A stretch of DNA of 11,888 bases from the NCBI GenBank assembly GCA_945946745.1, contig CAMEWZ010000037.1, positions 1 through 11,888 of the forward strand, written 5' to 3'. The DNA is from an uncultured Clostridia bacterium. GTDB taxonomy: Bacteria > Bacillota > Clostridia > Oscillospirales > Oscillospiraceae. How positions within the stretch are numbered: the first letter of the stretch is position 1; every line of letters begins with the position of its first letter. Shown here piece after piece: positions 1 to 7,200 of this stretch. The translations under genes were made by a program, and so were the position numbers. The notes beneath the pieces were generated by a model. It was not told the origin of the DNA. It saw nothing but the letters and a program-made list of their open reading frames with translations, and ran no database searches.

Positions 1-2197
1 CCGTACGCTTGCCGTAGCCGTTGACGGTGACGGTGAGCAGGGTCTTGCCCTCCTCCGCCTTCTCCGCGCCCACCACAAAGTCCCCATCGGTTAACAGAAT
101 TCCGCGAACGCCCGCCGCGTCCCGGCCCATGGGCCGCACGTCGTTCTCGTTGAAGCAGATGGCCATGCCCTGGGCCGTAGCCAGCAGGATGTTGTCGTTG
201 CCGCCTGTGCGGATGACGTTAATCAGATGGTCGTCCTCGTCCAGGGTGATGGCCCGGATACCCGCTTTCCGGTTGGTTTTCAGGGAAATAAAGGGGATCC
301 GTTTCACGGTGCCCTTCCGGGTAACCATCATTAGGAATTCATCATCGTCAAACTCCCGGGTGATGACCATGGCGGTGACCTTCTCCCCAGGCTCCAGGGG
401 CAGCACGTTGACAATGGCGGTACCCCGGGCGGTGCGGCCCGCTTCGGGAATCTGATAGCCCTTCCGATGGTGGACCCGGCCCAGATCGGTGAAGAACAGC
501 ATATGGTCATGGGTGGAGGCGATGGTCAAAGACTTAACGTAGTCCTCCTCCTTCAGGTTCTGGGCGTTGACACCCCGGCCGCCTCGGCTCTGGGTGCGGT
601 AGGTATCCACGGGCATCCGCTTGATGTAGCCCTCGTTGGACAGGGTAAAGGCACAGGTCTCCTCCTCGATCAGATCCTCGATGTCAATCTCGTCCTCGAT
701 CTCCTGGATCTCGGTTTTCCGCTTGTCGCCGAACTTGTCCCGAATCTCGATCAGCTCCTCCCGGAGCAGGGCTTTCAGCTTGCCCTCATCCGCCAGCAGT
801 TCCAGATAGTAGTTGATTTTCTCCAGGAGTTCGTCATACTCATTTTGCAGCTTCTCCCGATCCAGACCCTGGAGGGCTTTCAGCCGCATGTCCAGAATGG
901 CCTGGGCTTGAACGTCATCCAGGCCAAAGCGCTCCATCAGCTTTATCTTGGCATCATCATAGGCGGAACGAATGATGTGGATGACCTCGTCGATGTTGTC
1001 CTGGGCGATGAGCAGGCCTTCCAGCAGGTGGGCGCGCTCCCGGGCCTTACGCAGGTCATACTGGGTGCGCCGGGTTAGGATTTCTTCCTGGTGCTTGAGG
1101 TATTCGTCAATGATCTGCCGCAGGGAGAGAATTTTGGGCTGCTTCTGGTTGTCCACCAGCGCCAGCATGATGATACCGAAGCTAGACTGCAAGGCAGTCT
1201 GCTTGAACAGGTTATTCAGCACCACTTGCGGATTGGCGTCTTTTTTCAGCTCGATCACCATCCGCATACCATTGCGGTCGGTCTCGTCCCGGAGGTCGGA
1301 AATGCCTTCCAGGCGCTTATCCTTCACCTGCTCGGCGATGTTCTTGATGAGCTGGCGTTTGTTCACCTGATAGGGCAGCTCCGTGACGATGATCCGCATC
1401 CGATCCTTGCCGAATTCCTCAAACTCCGTCCGGGCGCGGACAATGACCTTGCCCCGGCCAGTGGCGTAGGCTGCCCGAATGCCGCTGCGGCCCATGATGA
1501 TGCCGCCGGTGGGGAAATCCGGGCCGGTGATATGCTCCATCAGATCCGTCAGTGTTGCCTCGGAATCGTCCAGCACGGCCACGCAGGCATTGATGACCTC
1601 CGTCAGATTGTGGGGCGGAATGTTGGTTGCCATGCCCACGGCGATGCCGGAGGAACCGTTCACCAGCAGGTTGGGGAACCGGGAGGGCAAAACCCTCGGC
1701 TCTTTCCGGGTTTCATCGAAGTTGGGATCCCAGTCCACGGTTTCCTTGTCGATGTCCCGGAGCATTTCGTTGGAAATTTTGCTCAAGCGGGCCTCGGTAT
1801 ACCGGTAAGCTGCCGGGGGGTCGCCGTCCACGGAGCCGAAGTTGCCGTGGCCGTCCACCAGCATATAGCGCATGGAAAAATCCTGGGCCAGACGCACCAT
1901 GGCATCGTAAACGGACGCGTCACCATGGGGATGGTACTTACCCAGCACATCACCCACGCAGGTGGCTGACTTTTTAAAGGGTTTGTCCGAGGTCAAGCCG
2001 CTTTCGTACATGGTGTACAGAATCCGGCGGTGAACCGGCTTCAAGCCGTCCCGCACGTCGGGCAGCGCCCGGCCCACGATAACGGACATGGCGTATTCAA
2101 TATAGGACTTTTCCATTTCGTCCACCAGGTTCGACTGGGTAATCACCTGGTCGGGAAACCGGATGTCCTCGGGTTTATAGCTGCGGTTATGTGCCAA
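1..2197 (-). CDS. gyrA: DNA gyrase subunit A (partial, C-terminus beyond left edge)
   Basis: Breakage-reunion subunit of DNA gyrase, which with GyrB introduces negative supercoils. About 732 codons are visible before the left edge. The N-terminus reads MAHNRSYKPEDI. The winged-helix region carries GKYHPHGD (residues 87-94 region) and the catalytic tyrosine is Tyr133 in RYTEAR. A GyrA box of the form QSRGGRG lies at residues 536-542 (572-592), just before the C-terminal beta-pinwheel, marking this as gyrase rather than ParC. The start chosen is TTG at 2197 because GGAGG lies 8 nt upstream; an in-frame ATG at 2212 overlaps that Shine-Dalgarno sequence and has no site of its own. The residue equivalent to E. 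coli Ser83 is alanine (Ala94), while Asp87 is kept (Asp98). It follows gyrB after a 145-nt gap filled by a repeat. Confidence 0.97.
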   Translation of the reverse strand, partial: MAHNRSYKPEDIRFPDQVITQSNLVDEMEKSYIEYAMSVIVGRALPDVRDGLKPVHRRILYTMYESGLTSDKPFKKSATCVGDVLGKYHPHGDASVYDAMVRLAQDFSMRYMLVDGHGNFGSVDGDPPAAYRYTEARLSKISNEMLRDIDKETVDWDPNFDETRKEPRVLPSRFPNLLVNGSSGIAVGMATNIPPHNLTEVINACVAVLDDSEATLTDLMEHITGPDFPTGGIIMGRSGIRAAYATGRGKVIVRARTEFEEFGKDRMRIIVTELPYQVNKRQLIKNIAEQVKDKRLEGISDLRDETDRNGMRMVIELKKDANPQVVLNNLFKQTALQSSFGIIMLALVDNQKQPKILSLRQIIDEYLKHQEEILTRRTQYDLRKARERAHLLEGLLIAQDNIDEVIHIIRSAYDDAKIKLMERFGLDDVQAQAILDMRLKALQGLDREKLQNEYDELLEKINYYLELLADEGKLKALLREELIEIRDKFGDKRKTEIQEIEDEIDIEDLIEEETCAFTLSNEGYIKRMPVDTYRTQSRGGRGVNAQNLKEEDYVKSLTIASTHDHMLFFTDLGRVHHRKGYQIPEAGRTARGTAIVNVLPLEPGEKVTAMVITREFDDDEFLMMVTRKGTVKRIPFISLKTNRKAGIRAITLDEDDHLINVIRTGGNDNILLATAQGMAICFNENDVRPMGRDAAGVRGILLTDGDFVVGAEKAEEGKTLLTVTVNGYGKRT

Positions 2198-2223
2198 AGA
2201 AAGCACCTCCATATAGTATGCAA

Positions 2224-2338
2224 TTGACAATTAACAATGTACAATTGACAATTATGGTATCCCCTTCGGGGATAATTTAAATTTTAATTCCGTCGCGAAG
2301 CGACACCACAATTGTCAACTGTCAATTTTCAATTGTCA
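2224..2338 (-). repeat. Heptad-arm inverted repeat, copy A (gyrB/gyrA gap)
   Basis: The left arm at 2224-2251 is four 7-bp units (TTGACAA, TTAACAA, TGTACAA, TTGACAA). The right arm at 2311-2338 is the inverted counterpart (ATTGTCA, ACTGTCA, ATTTTCA, ATTGTCA). The 59-bp core opens with TTATGGTATC and has two hairpins: TATCCCC TTC GGGGATA (2258-2274) and GTCGC GAA GCGAC (2292-2304). It lies 4 nt after the gyrB stop codon in the transcribed direction and fills most of the gap up to the gyrA ribosome site. The strand given is that of the surrounding genes. Confidence 0.85.
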
Positions 2339-2342
2339 ATTA

Positions 2343-4274
2343 TTAAATGTCAATATTCACAGCATATTTCGCGTTCTGCTCAATCCATTCCTTCCGCGGC
2401 TCCACCTGCTCGCCCATGAGGACGGTGAAGATGGCATCCGCCCGCTGGGCGTCCTCCAGGGTGATCCGGCGGAGCGTCCGCTTTTCCGGATCCATGGTGG
2501 TCTCCCACAGCTCGTGGGGATCCATTTCGCCCAGACCCTTGAACCGGCTGATATCCACCTTGGCGTTGGGATTGTCCGCGCGCATTTGAGAGGAAATGGC
2601 GTCCCGCTGCTCGTCGGAGTAGGCGACCTTGGTGGTTTTGCCCCGGGTCAGCTTATACAGCGGCGGCACCGCGGAATAGACATAGCCATGCTCAATCAAC
2701 GGCCGCATATACCGGAAGAAGAAGGTCAGAAGCAAAGTTCGGATATGGGCGCCGTCCACGTCCGCATCGGACATGATGACCACCTTGTGGTAGCGCAGCT
2801 TTTCAATGTCGAATTCCTCTCCAATGCCCGCGCCCAATGCCACAATCAGAGGATATAGCTTATCGTTGCCGTAAATTTTATCGGCTCTTGCCTTTTCCAC
2901 GTTCAGCATCTTGCCCCACATAGCCAAGATCGCCTGGAACCGGGAGTCCCGGCCCTGGATAGCGGAGCCAGCAGCGGAGTCGCCCTCGACGATGTATATT
3001 TCGCAGAGGCTGGGATCCCGCTCGTTGCAGTCCTGAAGCTTGTCCGGCATCTGTCCGGATTCCAGGCCGGTTTTCCGGCGGATGGACTCCCGGGCCTTCC
3101 GGGCAGCCTCTCTGGCCCGGTTGGCCATCATGGCCTTGTCCAGAATGGCCTTGGCGGTCTGGGGATGCTCCTCAAAATAGGTAGTCAGCTGATCGTTCAC
3201 GATCTGATCCACCAAAGTACGGATATAGGCGTTGCCCAACTTCGCCTTGGTCTGGCCCTCGAACTGGGCGTCCGTCAGCTTCACGGAGATGATGGCGGTG
3301 ATGCCCTCCCGGCAGTCCTCGCCGGAAACCTTGTCGTCCCCCTTGATGATGCCGTTTTTCACGCCGTAGGCGTTCAGCACCCGGGTCAGAGCGGTTTTGA
3401 AGCCCGTCTCGTGCATACCGCCCTCCGGGGTGCGCACGTCGTTGGCAAAGCTCATCATGAATTCGTTGTAGCCGTCGTTATACTGCACGGCCACCTCGGC
3501 AGAGGCGTCTCCCTTGCTGCCGCTCATATAGATCACGTCCTGGTGCAGGGGCGTTTTGTTCCGGTTGCACCAGATGGCGAATTCCCGGATGCCGCCCTCA
3601 TAGCACATGGTTTCCGTGATCTGCTTTTCCTCGTCCCGGTCATCGGTGATGGTGATGGACAGCCCGGCATTCAGGAAAGCCTCCTCCCGCATCCGCTCGT
3701 GGAGAATTTCGTAATCATACACCAGGGTGTCGAACATCTCCGGGTCTGGCTGGAAGGTGACCTCGGTGCCGGTTTTGTCGGTTTTTCCCACGATTTTCAT
3801 TTCCTGGGTGATGTGGCCCCGGGCGAATTTCATTTCGTAGATGTTTCCATTCTTATGAACCCGCACCCGCAGCCACTCCGACAGGGCGTTCACAACAGAC
3901 GCGCCCACACCATGCAGGCCGCCGGAAACCTTATAGCCGCCGCCGCCGAATTTGCCGCCGGCATGCAGCACGGTGTACACCACTTCCAAAGCGGGCCGTC
4001 CGGTCTGGGGCTGGATGTCCACAGGGATACCACGGCCGTCATCGGTGACGGTGATGGAATTGCCGGGGTTGATGGTCACGGTGATGTGCTTACAGTAGCC
4101 CGCCAGCGCCTCGTCGATGGCGTTGTCCACGATCTCATAGACCAGGTGGTGCAGGCCGCTGCTGGATGTAGAGCCAATATACATACCAGGGCGCTTGCGA
4201 ACCGCCTCCAGGCCCTCCAGAACCTGAATCTGCTCCGCGCCATACTCTTGGGTCACTTTTGTTTCGTCAGACAT
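2343..4274 (-). CDS. gyrB: DNA gyrase subunit B
   Basis: ATPase subunit of DNA gyrase, 643 residues, a usual length for Gram-positive GyrB. The GHKL ATPase domain shows EIVDNAIDEA (Glu47, Asn51), DDGRGIP (78-84) and GGLHGVG (118-124). The QTK loop is at 341-343. The Toprim domain has EGDS (430-433) and DADVDG (503-508), and RFKGLGEM lies near residues 577-584. The start is ATG at 4274 (MSDETKV), preceded by GGGAGGAC at good spacing; an in-frame extension to 4319 would translate repeat copy B and is rejected. The position equivalent to E. coli Lys447 is Trp453, and that of Lys433 is Ile439, while Asp426 is kept as Asp432. Linkage to recF and gyrA supports GyrB over ParE. Confidence 0.97.
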   Translation of the reverse strand: MSDETKVTQEYGAEQIQVLEGLEAVRKRPGMYIGSTSSSGLHHLVYEIVDNAIDEALAGYCKHITVTINPGNSITVTDDGRGIPVDIQPQTGRPALEVVYTVLHAGGKFGGGGYKVSGGLHGVGASVVNALSEWLRVRVHKNGNIYEMKFARGHITQEMKIVGKTDKTGTEVTFQPDPEMFDTLVYDYEILHERMREEAFLNAGLSITITDDRDEEKQITETMCYEGGIREFAIWCNRNKTPLHQDVIYMSGSKGDASAEVAVQYNDGYNEFMMSFANDVRTPEGGMHETGFKTALTRVLNAYGVKNGIIKGDDKVSGEDCREGITAIISVKLTDAQFEGQTKAKLGNAYIRTLVDQIVNDQLTTYFEEHPQTAKAILDKAMMANRAREAARKARESIRRKTGLESGQMPDKLQDCNERDPSLCEIYIVEGDSAAGSAIQGRDSRFQAILAMWGKMLNVEKARADKIYGNDKLYPLIVALGAGIGEEFDIEKLRYHKVVIMSDADVDGAHIRTLLLTFFFRYMRPLIEHGYVYSAVPPLYKLTRGKTTKVAYSDEQRDAISSQMRADNPNAKVDISRFKGLGEMDPHELWETTMDPEKRTLRRITLEDAQRADAIFTVLMGEQVEPRKEWIEQNAKYAVNIDI

Positions 4275-4298
4275 TTTTGTCCTCCCATGTGATTGCAA

Positions 4299-4406
4299 TT
4301 GACAGTTGAAAGTTGACAATTGACAATTATGGTATCGCCTTCGGCGATTATTTCATTTTGCGTGAAGCGCACACCGTAACTGTCAATTGTCAATTGTCCA
4401 TTGTCA
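4299..4406 (-). repeat. Heptad-arm inverted repeat, copy B (recF/gyrB gap)
   Basis: The left arm at 4299-4326 reads TTGACAG, TTGAAAG, TTGACAA, TTGACAA. The right arm at 4379-4406 reads ACTGTCA, ATTGTCA, ATTGTCC, ATTGTCA. The 52-bp core opens with TTATGGTATC and holds ATCGCC TTC GGCGAT (4334-4348) and a weaker second hairpin TGCG TGAAG CGCA (4359-4371). It starts 1 nt after the recF stop codon in the transcribed direction. The following 11 bases (ACTAATAAATG) resemble those after copy A (ATTATTAAATG), so the outer end of the element may supply the stop codon. Confidence 0.85.
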
Positions 4407-4407
4407 A

Positions 4408-5511
4408 CTAATAAATGATTTTTCCATTTCTAATAGAAATTGTCTTTCCAAGTTTTGTAAACCGTCCTTCTTCGCAGCAGGTAATGAACACCTGGCCGGA
4501 GACGATTTGATTCAGCACAAAATCCTGCCGTCCGGGATCCAGCTCGGACAGAACATCGTCCAGCAGCAGCACCGGCTCTTCCCCCCATTCCCGGGCCATC
4601 AGCTCCCGCTGGGCCAGCTTCAAACTGATGGCGGCTGTCCGGGTCTGCCCCTGGGAGCCATAAATCTTCAAATCAATGCCGGACAAGGTGACGGTGAAGT
4701 CATCCTTGTGGGGGCCGGTCAGGCATTGGGCCGCCTCCAATTCCGCCTTCTGGTGCGTTTCCAGATGGGCCAGCAGATCCTGGGTCAGCCGGCTGACCGG
4801 GGCAAAGGGATCGGACACCGTGGAAACGGTTTTGTATTCCAGCCGGAAGTCCTCCGCGCCGCCGGAAAACTGGCGGTGATAGCCCGCCGCCGCCTTTCCC
4901 AGGGCGTCATAAAATCGGGCGCGGTAGGAAATCAGCAGCGCGCCCACCTGGCACAGCCGGGTATTGTATACCGGCAAAAGATCCAGCAAGGCCGGGTTTT
5001 CAAACCGATCCTTTAAAATCCGGCTTTTCTGCTCCAAGATCCGATGGTATTCCGTCAAGGCCGCGTCATAGTTGGGTCTAAGTTGACATAACCCGGAATC
5101 TCCAAACCGCCGCCGCTGGGCTGACCCGGTTTTCAGCACCATCAAGTCCTCCGGGCAGAACAACACCGTTGGCAGCACACCGGCGATATCCGCCGTAGAG
5201 CGTTTTTTGGCCCCGTTTCGGTACAGCTGCCGGGGCCGATTGTCGGGAAACAGGAGAAACCGCAAGGTTTGCTCCCGCTCCTGGGAAAAAACGGTTCCTT
5301 GAACCTCCCCAAAATCCGCCCCAAAACGCACCATTTCCCGGACTTTTTGCGCCCGGAAGCTTTTTCCGCTGCCAAGATAGGCGATGGCCTCCAGCAGATT
5401 GGTTTTCCCCTGGGCGTTGTCTCCCACGATCAAATTGACCCCGGGGTCAAATTCCAGGGATGCCGCCTCATAATTGCGGAAGGAGCGCAGCGAAAGGGTT
5501 TCTACCTTCAT
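4408..5511 (-). CDS. recF: DNA replication/repair ATPase RecF
   Basis: SMC-like ABC ATPase that acts with RecO and RecR to load RecA at single-stranded gaps and stalled forks. The product is 367 residues, the usual length. The N-terminus MKVETLSLRSFRNY is typical; the Walker A motif GDNAQGKT is at residues 30-37, followed by NLLEAIAYLGSGKSFR. The Walker B and D-loop region VLLLDDVLSELD is at residues 314-325. The ATG start lies in an ATGA overlap with the yaaA stop codon, so translation is probably coupled to yaaA. All key ATPase motifs are present and nothing suggests decay. Confidence 0.96.
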   Translation of the reverse strand: MKVETLSLRSFRNYEAASLEFDPGVNLIVGDNAQGKTNLLEAIAYLGSGKSFRAQKVREMVRFGADFGEVQGTVFSQEREQTLRFLLFPDNRPRQLYRNGAKKRSTADIAGVLPTVLFCPEDLMVLKTGSAQRRRFGDSGLCQLRPNYDAALTEYHRILEQKSRILKDRFENPALLDLLPVYNTRLCQVGALLISYRARFYDALGKAAAGYHRQFSGGAEDFRLEYKTVSTVSDPFAPVSRLTQDLLAHLETHQKAELEAAQCLTGPHKDDFTVTLSGIDLKIYGSQGQTRTAAISLKLAQRELMAREWGEEPVLLLDDVLSELDPGRQDFVLNQIVSGQVFITCCEEGRFTKLGKTISIRNGKIIY

Positions 5512-5753
5512 AGCTGGGCGCAGATCAGATATGTCTGCTCCTGGTAGCCGAATTTGTCACCGGGGTGCAGCTTTTTTCCCCGCATATCGCAGACCTGGCC
5601 GTTCACCGTGACCTGTCCCTCCTGGATCAGCACCTTGGCTTCTCCGCCGGACATCACGGCGTTAGCCAGCTTCATGGCATCCTGCAATTTGATATATTCT
5701 GTGGTAATCGTCACCGGAATGACGTTTTCCTTCTTTTTCACCGTTACTTTCAT
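5508..5753 (-). CDS. yaaA: S4-domain RNA-binding protein, YaaA family
   Basis: Small protein of 81 residues with a single S4-like RNA-binding domain: LQDAMKLANAVMSGGEAK, then VNGQVCDMRGKKL and HPGDKF. This family sits between dnaN and recF in most Firmicutes; its role is not firmly established and ribosome-related RNA binding is usually suggested. It carries a longer N-terminal strand than the 71-residue Bacillus homologue, as I recall that protein. The start is ambiguous: ATG at 5753 has GGAG 10 nt upstream, while GTG at 5759 (83 residues) has it 4 nt upstream; ATG is preferred on codon. It overlaps recF by 4 nt, and 95 nt separate it from dnaN. Confidence 0.88.
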   Translation of the reverse strand: MKVTVKKKENVIPVTITTEYIKLQDAMKLANAVMSGGEAKVLIQEGQVTVNGQVCDMRGKKLHPGDKFGYQEQTYLICAQL

Positions 5754-5773
5754 ACGCACACCACTCCCGAAGA

Positions 5774-5791
5774 CGGCTTGCCCCCAAGCCG
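5774..5791. repeat. Small stem-loop in the dnaN/yaaA gap
   Basis: Perfect 7-bp inverted repeat, CGGCTTG and CAAGCCG, around a CCCC loop. It lies upstream of the yaaA start. There is no T-tract after it in either direction, so it is not a convincing intrinsic terminator. Confidence 0.6.
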
Positions 5792-5814
5792 CCTATTTTC
5801 CTTACGGAATACAC

Positions 5815-5836
5815 GGCGGGCTGAGGGCAGCCCGCC
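5815..5836. repeat. GC-rich 9-bp stem-loop after dnaN
   Basis: Perfect 9-bp arms GGCGGGCTG and CAGCCCGCC around an AGGG loop, 12 nt after the dnaN stop in the transcribed direction. On the minus strand it is followed by GTGTATTCCG rather than a T run, so termination would be weak. It could serve as a 3' stabilising or attenuating hairpin, or be a short palindromic repeat. Confidence 0.65.
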
Positions 5837-5848
5837 CTACCATTTTCA

Positions 5849-6958
5849 TTACACGTTCTTGATCCTAACCGGCAGCACCATATAGGCAAAGTCAAATTTC
5901 TCGTCCACAGGTGTCAGCACAATGGGGCTTAATCCATTGGTCAGCTCCAGGGTCACTTCCTCGGAGGGCACCGCCCGCAGGGCGTCCGCCAGATACCGGA
6001 CGTTGAAGCCGATTTCCAGCTCCTTGCCGTCCCCCGCCAGGGAGCAGCGATCCTCCGCGGCGCCAATGGTGGTGGAGGTTCGCATCTGCACCTCCTGGTT
6101 TCCAAAGATGCAGCGAACAGGACTTTTGTATTTTTCCGAGACGATCAAGCCAACCCGATCCACGGAGGAGGATAGATCCCCCACATTGGCCACCAGCTTG
6201 ACGGGGCAGTTGGTGGGCACCACCCGCCGCCAATCCAGAAATTCTCCGTCCAGCAGACGGCAGACCAGGGTTGCTTTGCCCATCTGGAACAGAATGTGCC
6301 GGGAACCCAGGGTAAAGGCTGCATTGTCCTCCGTGTCCGTGACGATTTTTTCCACTTCCTTCAGTCCCGCGGCAGGCACCACAAAGCTCAGCTCCCGTCC
6401 GGTCTCCTCCTCGGGGTGGAAGGTTCGGCGGGCAAGACGGAAACCATCCACCGCAATGGCCGTAATAGAATCGTTGGTCACCTCAAATTTCACGCCGGTG
6501 TGAATGGGACGGCCCTGGTTTTCCGATACGGCAAATATGGTGCCGGAGATCAGTTCCTTCAGCTTGCACTGGGGAATCCGAATGGCCCGGCCGTCGTTTA
6601 CATCCGGCAGCTCCGGATAATCCTCCGCGGATTCCGCGGAGATGGTGAAGGAGGCATAGCCTGCCCGGATGGACACCTTGTAGCTTTCATCCACCACAAC
6701 GGTCACCGGCCCCTCGGGCAGACGGCGCACAATGTCGCCGAACAGCTTCGCCGGAAGAATGCACTCCCCGGGGTCGGATACCTCCGCGTCGATATCGTAG
6801 GTAATGGCGGTTTCCATATTATAGCCGGTGAGACTCAGACCCATCCCGGCCTTGCAGAGAATACCTTCGATGACGGTAAGGCTGCTTTTCTGGGCCACGG
6901 TTCGGCCTGCGATATTCAGCCCTGTAACCAACATGTTTTTTTCACAGGTAAAACGCAT
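5849..6958 (-). CDS. dnaN: DNA polymerase III beta sliding clamp
   Basis: Ring-shaped processivity clamp that tethers DNA polymerase III to DNA, 369 residues, the usual size for three clamp domains. The N-terminus MRFTCEKNMLVTGLN is typical and the C-terminus contains the conserved YMVLPVR motif near the last ten residues, which forms part of the peptide-binding pocket. The ATG at 6958 is chosen because AAAGGAA precedes it at suitable spacing; an in-frame TTG at 6979 would run through that Shine-Dalgarno sequence. It is the second gene of the dnaA locus, 347 nt from dnaA across the origin, so it may have its own promoter. Confidence 0.97.
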   Translation of the reverse strand: MRFTCEKNMLVTGLNIAGRTVAQKSSLTVIEGILCKAGMGLSLTGYNMETAITYDIDAEVSDPGECILPAKLFGDIVRRLPEGPVTVVVDESYKVSIRAGYASFTISAESAEDYPELPDVNDGRAIRIPQCKLKELISGTIFAVSENQGRPIHTGVKFEVTNDSITAIAVDGFRLARRTFHPEEETGRELSFVVPAAGLKEVEKIVTDTEDNAAFTLGSRHILFQMGKATLVCRLLDGEFLDWRRVVPTNCPVKLVANVGDLSSSVDRVGLIVSEKYKSPVRCIFGNQEVQMRTSTTIGAAEDRCSLAGDGKELEIGFNVRYLADALRAVPSEEVTLELTNGLSPIVLTPVDEKFDFAYMVLPVRIKNV

Positions 6959-6985
6959 CGTCAAATTCCTTTCTTGCAAAATAAA

Positions 6986-7005
6986 GATAGAGATAGTTCT
7001 CTATC
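6986..7005. promoter_or_regulatory. 8-bp inverted repeat in the dnaN 5' leader
   Basis: Perfect inverted repeat GATAGAGA and TCTCTATC around a TAGT loop, 28 nt upstream of the dnaN start. On the minus strand a TATGAT hexamer overlaps its upstream edge and could be a -10 element with a poor -35. The repeat may be a leader hairpin or an operator; the sequence cannot decide. Confidence 0.5.
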
Positions 7006-7025
7006 ATAGGTTTGGATAGTCGTGG

Positions 7026-7034
7026 TAACAGTAG
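7026..7034 (-). promoter_or_regulatory. Candidate DnaA-trio element of oriC
   Basis: On the minus strand the box TTTTCCACA (7053-7045) is followed by a T-rich stretch and then CTA CTG TTA, resembling the DnaA-trio motif that in Bacillus subtilis lies between DnaA boxes and the unwinding site. Only about three trios are visible and one is imperfect. The order dnaA, boxes, trio, dnaN matches the Bacillus arrangement. Confidence 0.4.
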
Positions 7035-7044
7035 AGAAAAATTA

Positions 7045-7200
7045 TGTGGAAAAGTGGGTTTTGGTTTAGGGATGCAAGACTTTTTTCTCCACAGGGCAAT
7101 GTGGGCTTTCGAAAACTTTTCCACAGGGACTGTGGAAGGATTTTTTTCGTCTGTTTTTTCCACAGGTTGGGTTTCCACAATTCACAGGGGCTGTGGAAAA
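7045..7200. other. oriC: oriC, DnaA-box cluster between dnaA and dnaN
   Basis: Seven DnaA-box-like nonamers lie within 156 bp. Exact TTTTCCACA occurs at 7117-7125 and 7156-7164 (plus) and at 7045-7053 and 7192-7200 (minus). One-mismatch forms are TTCTCCACA (7085-7093, plus) and GTTTCCACA (7171-7179, plus); a two-mismatch form, CCTTCCACA, is at 7131-7139 (minus). The gap between dnaA and dnaN, with an AT-richer stretch toward dnaN, is the standard site of the unwinding half of a Firmicutes origin. The preferred box here is TTTTCCACA rather than TTATCCACA. Confidence 0.9.

Noticed and set aside
2224..2338. CRISPR array or tandem promoters suggested by repeated TTGACA units
   Set aside because: The units are 7 bp with no spacers, ruling out CRISPR. 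TTGACA resembles a -35 box, but no -10 hexamer lies 16-18 nt from any unit in a useful direction.
3165..4292. Plus-strand open frame of 375 codons antisense to gyrB
   Set aside because: It is a shadow of gyrB with the same His/Val/Gly-rich composition; no domain and no independent signals.
4275..4319. N-terminal extension of GyrB
   Set aside because: It translates part of repeat copy B; the ATG at 4274 has a strong ribosome site and a normal GyrB N-terminus.
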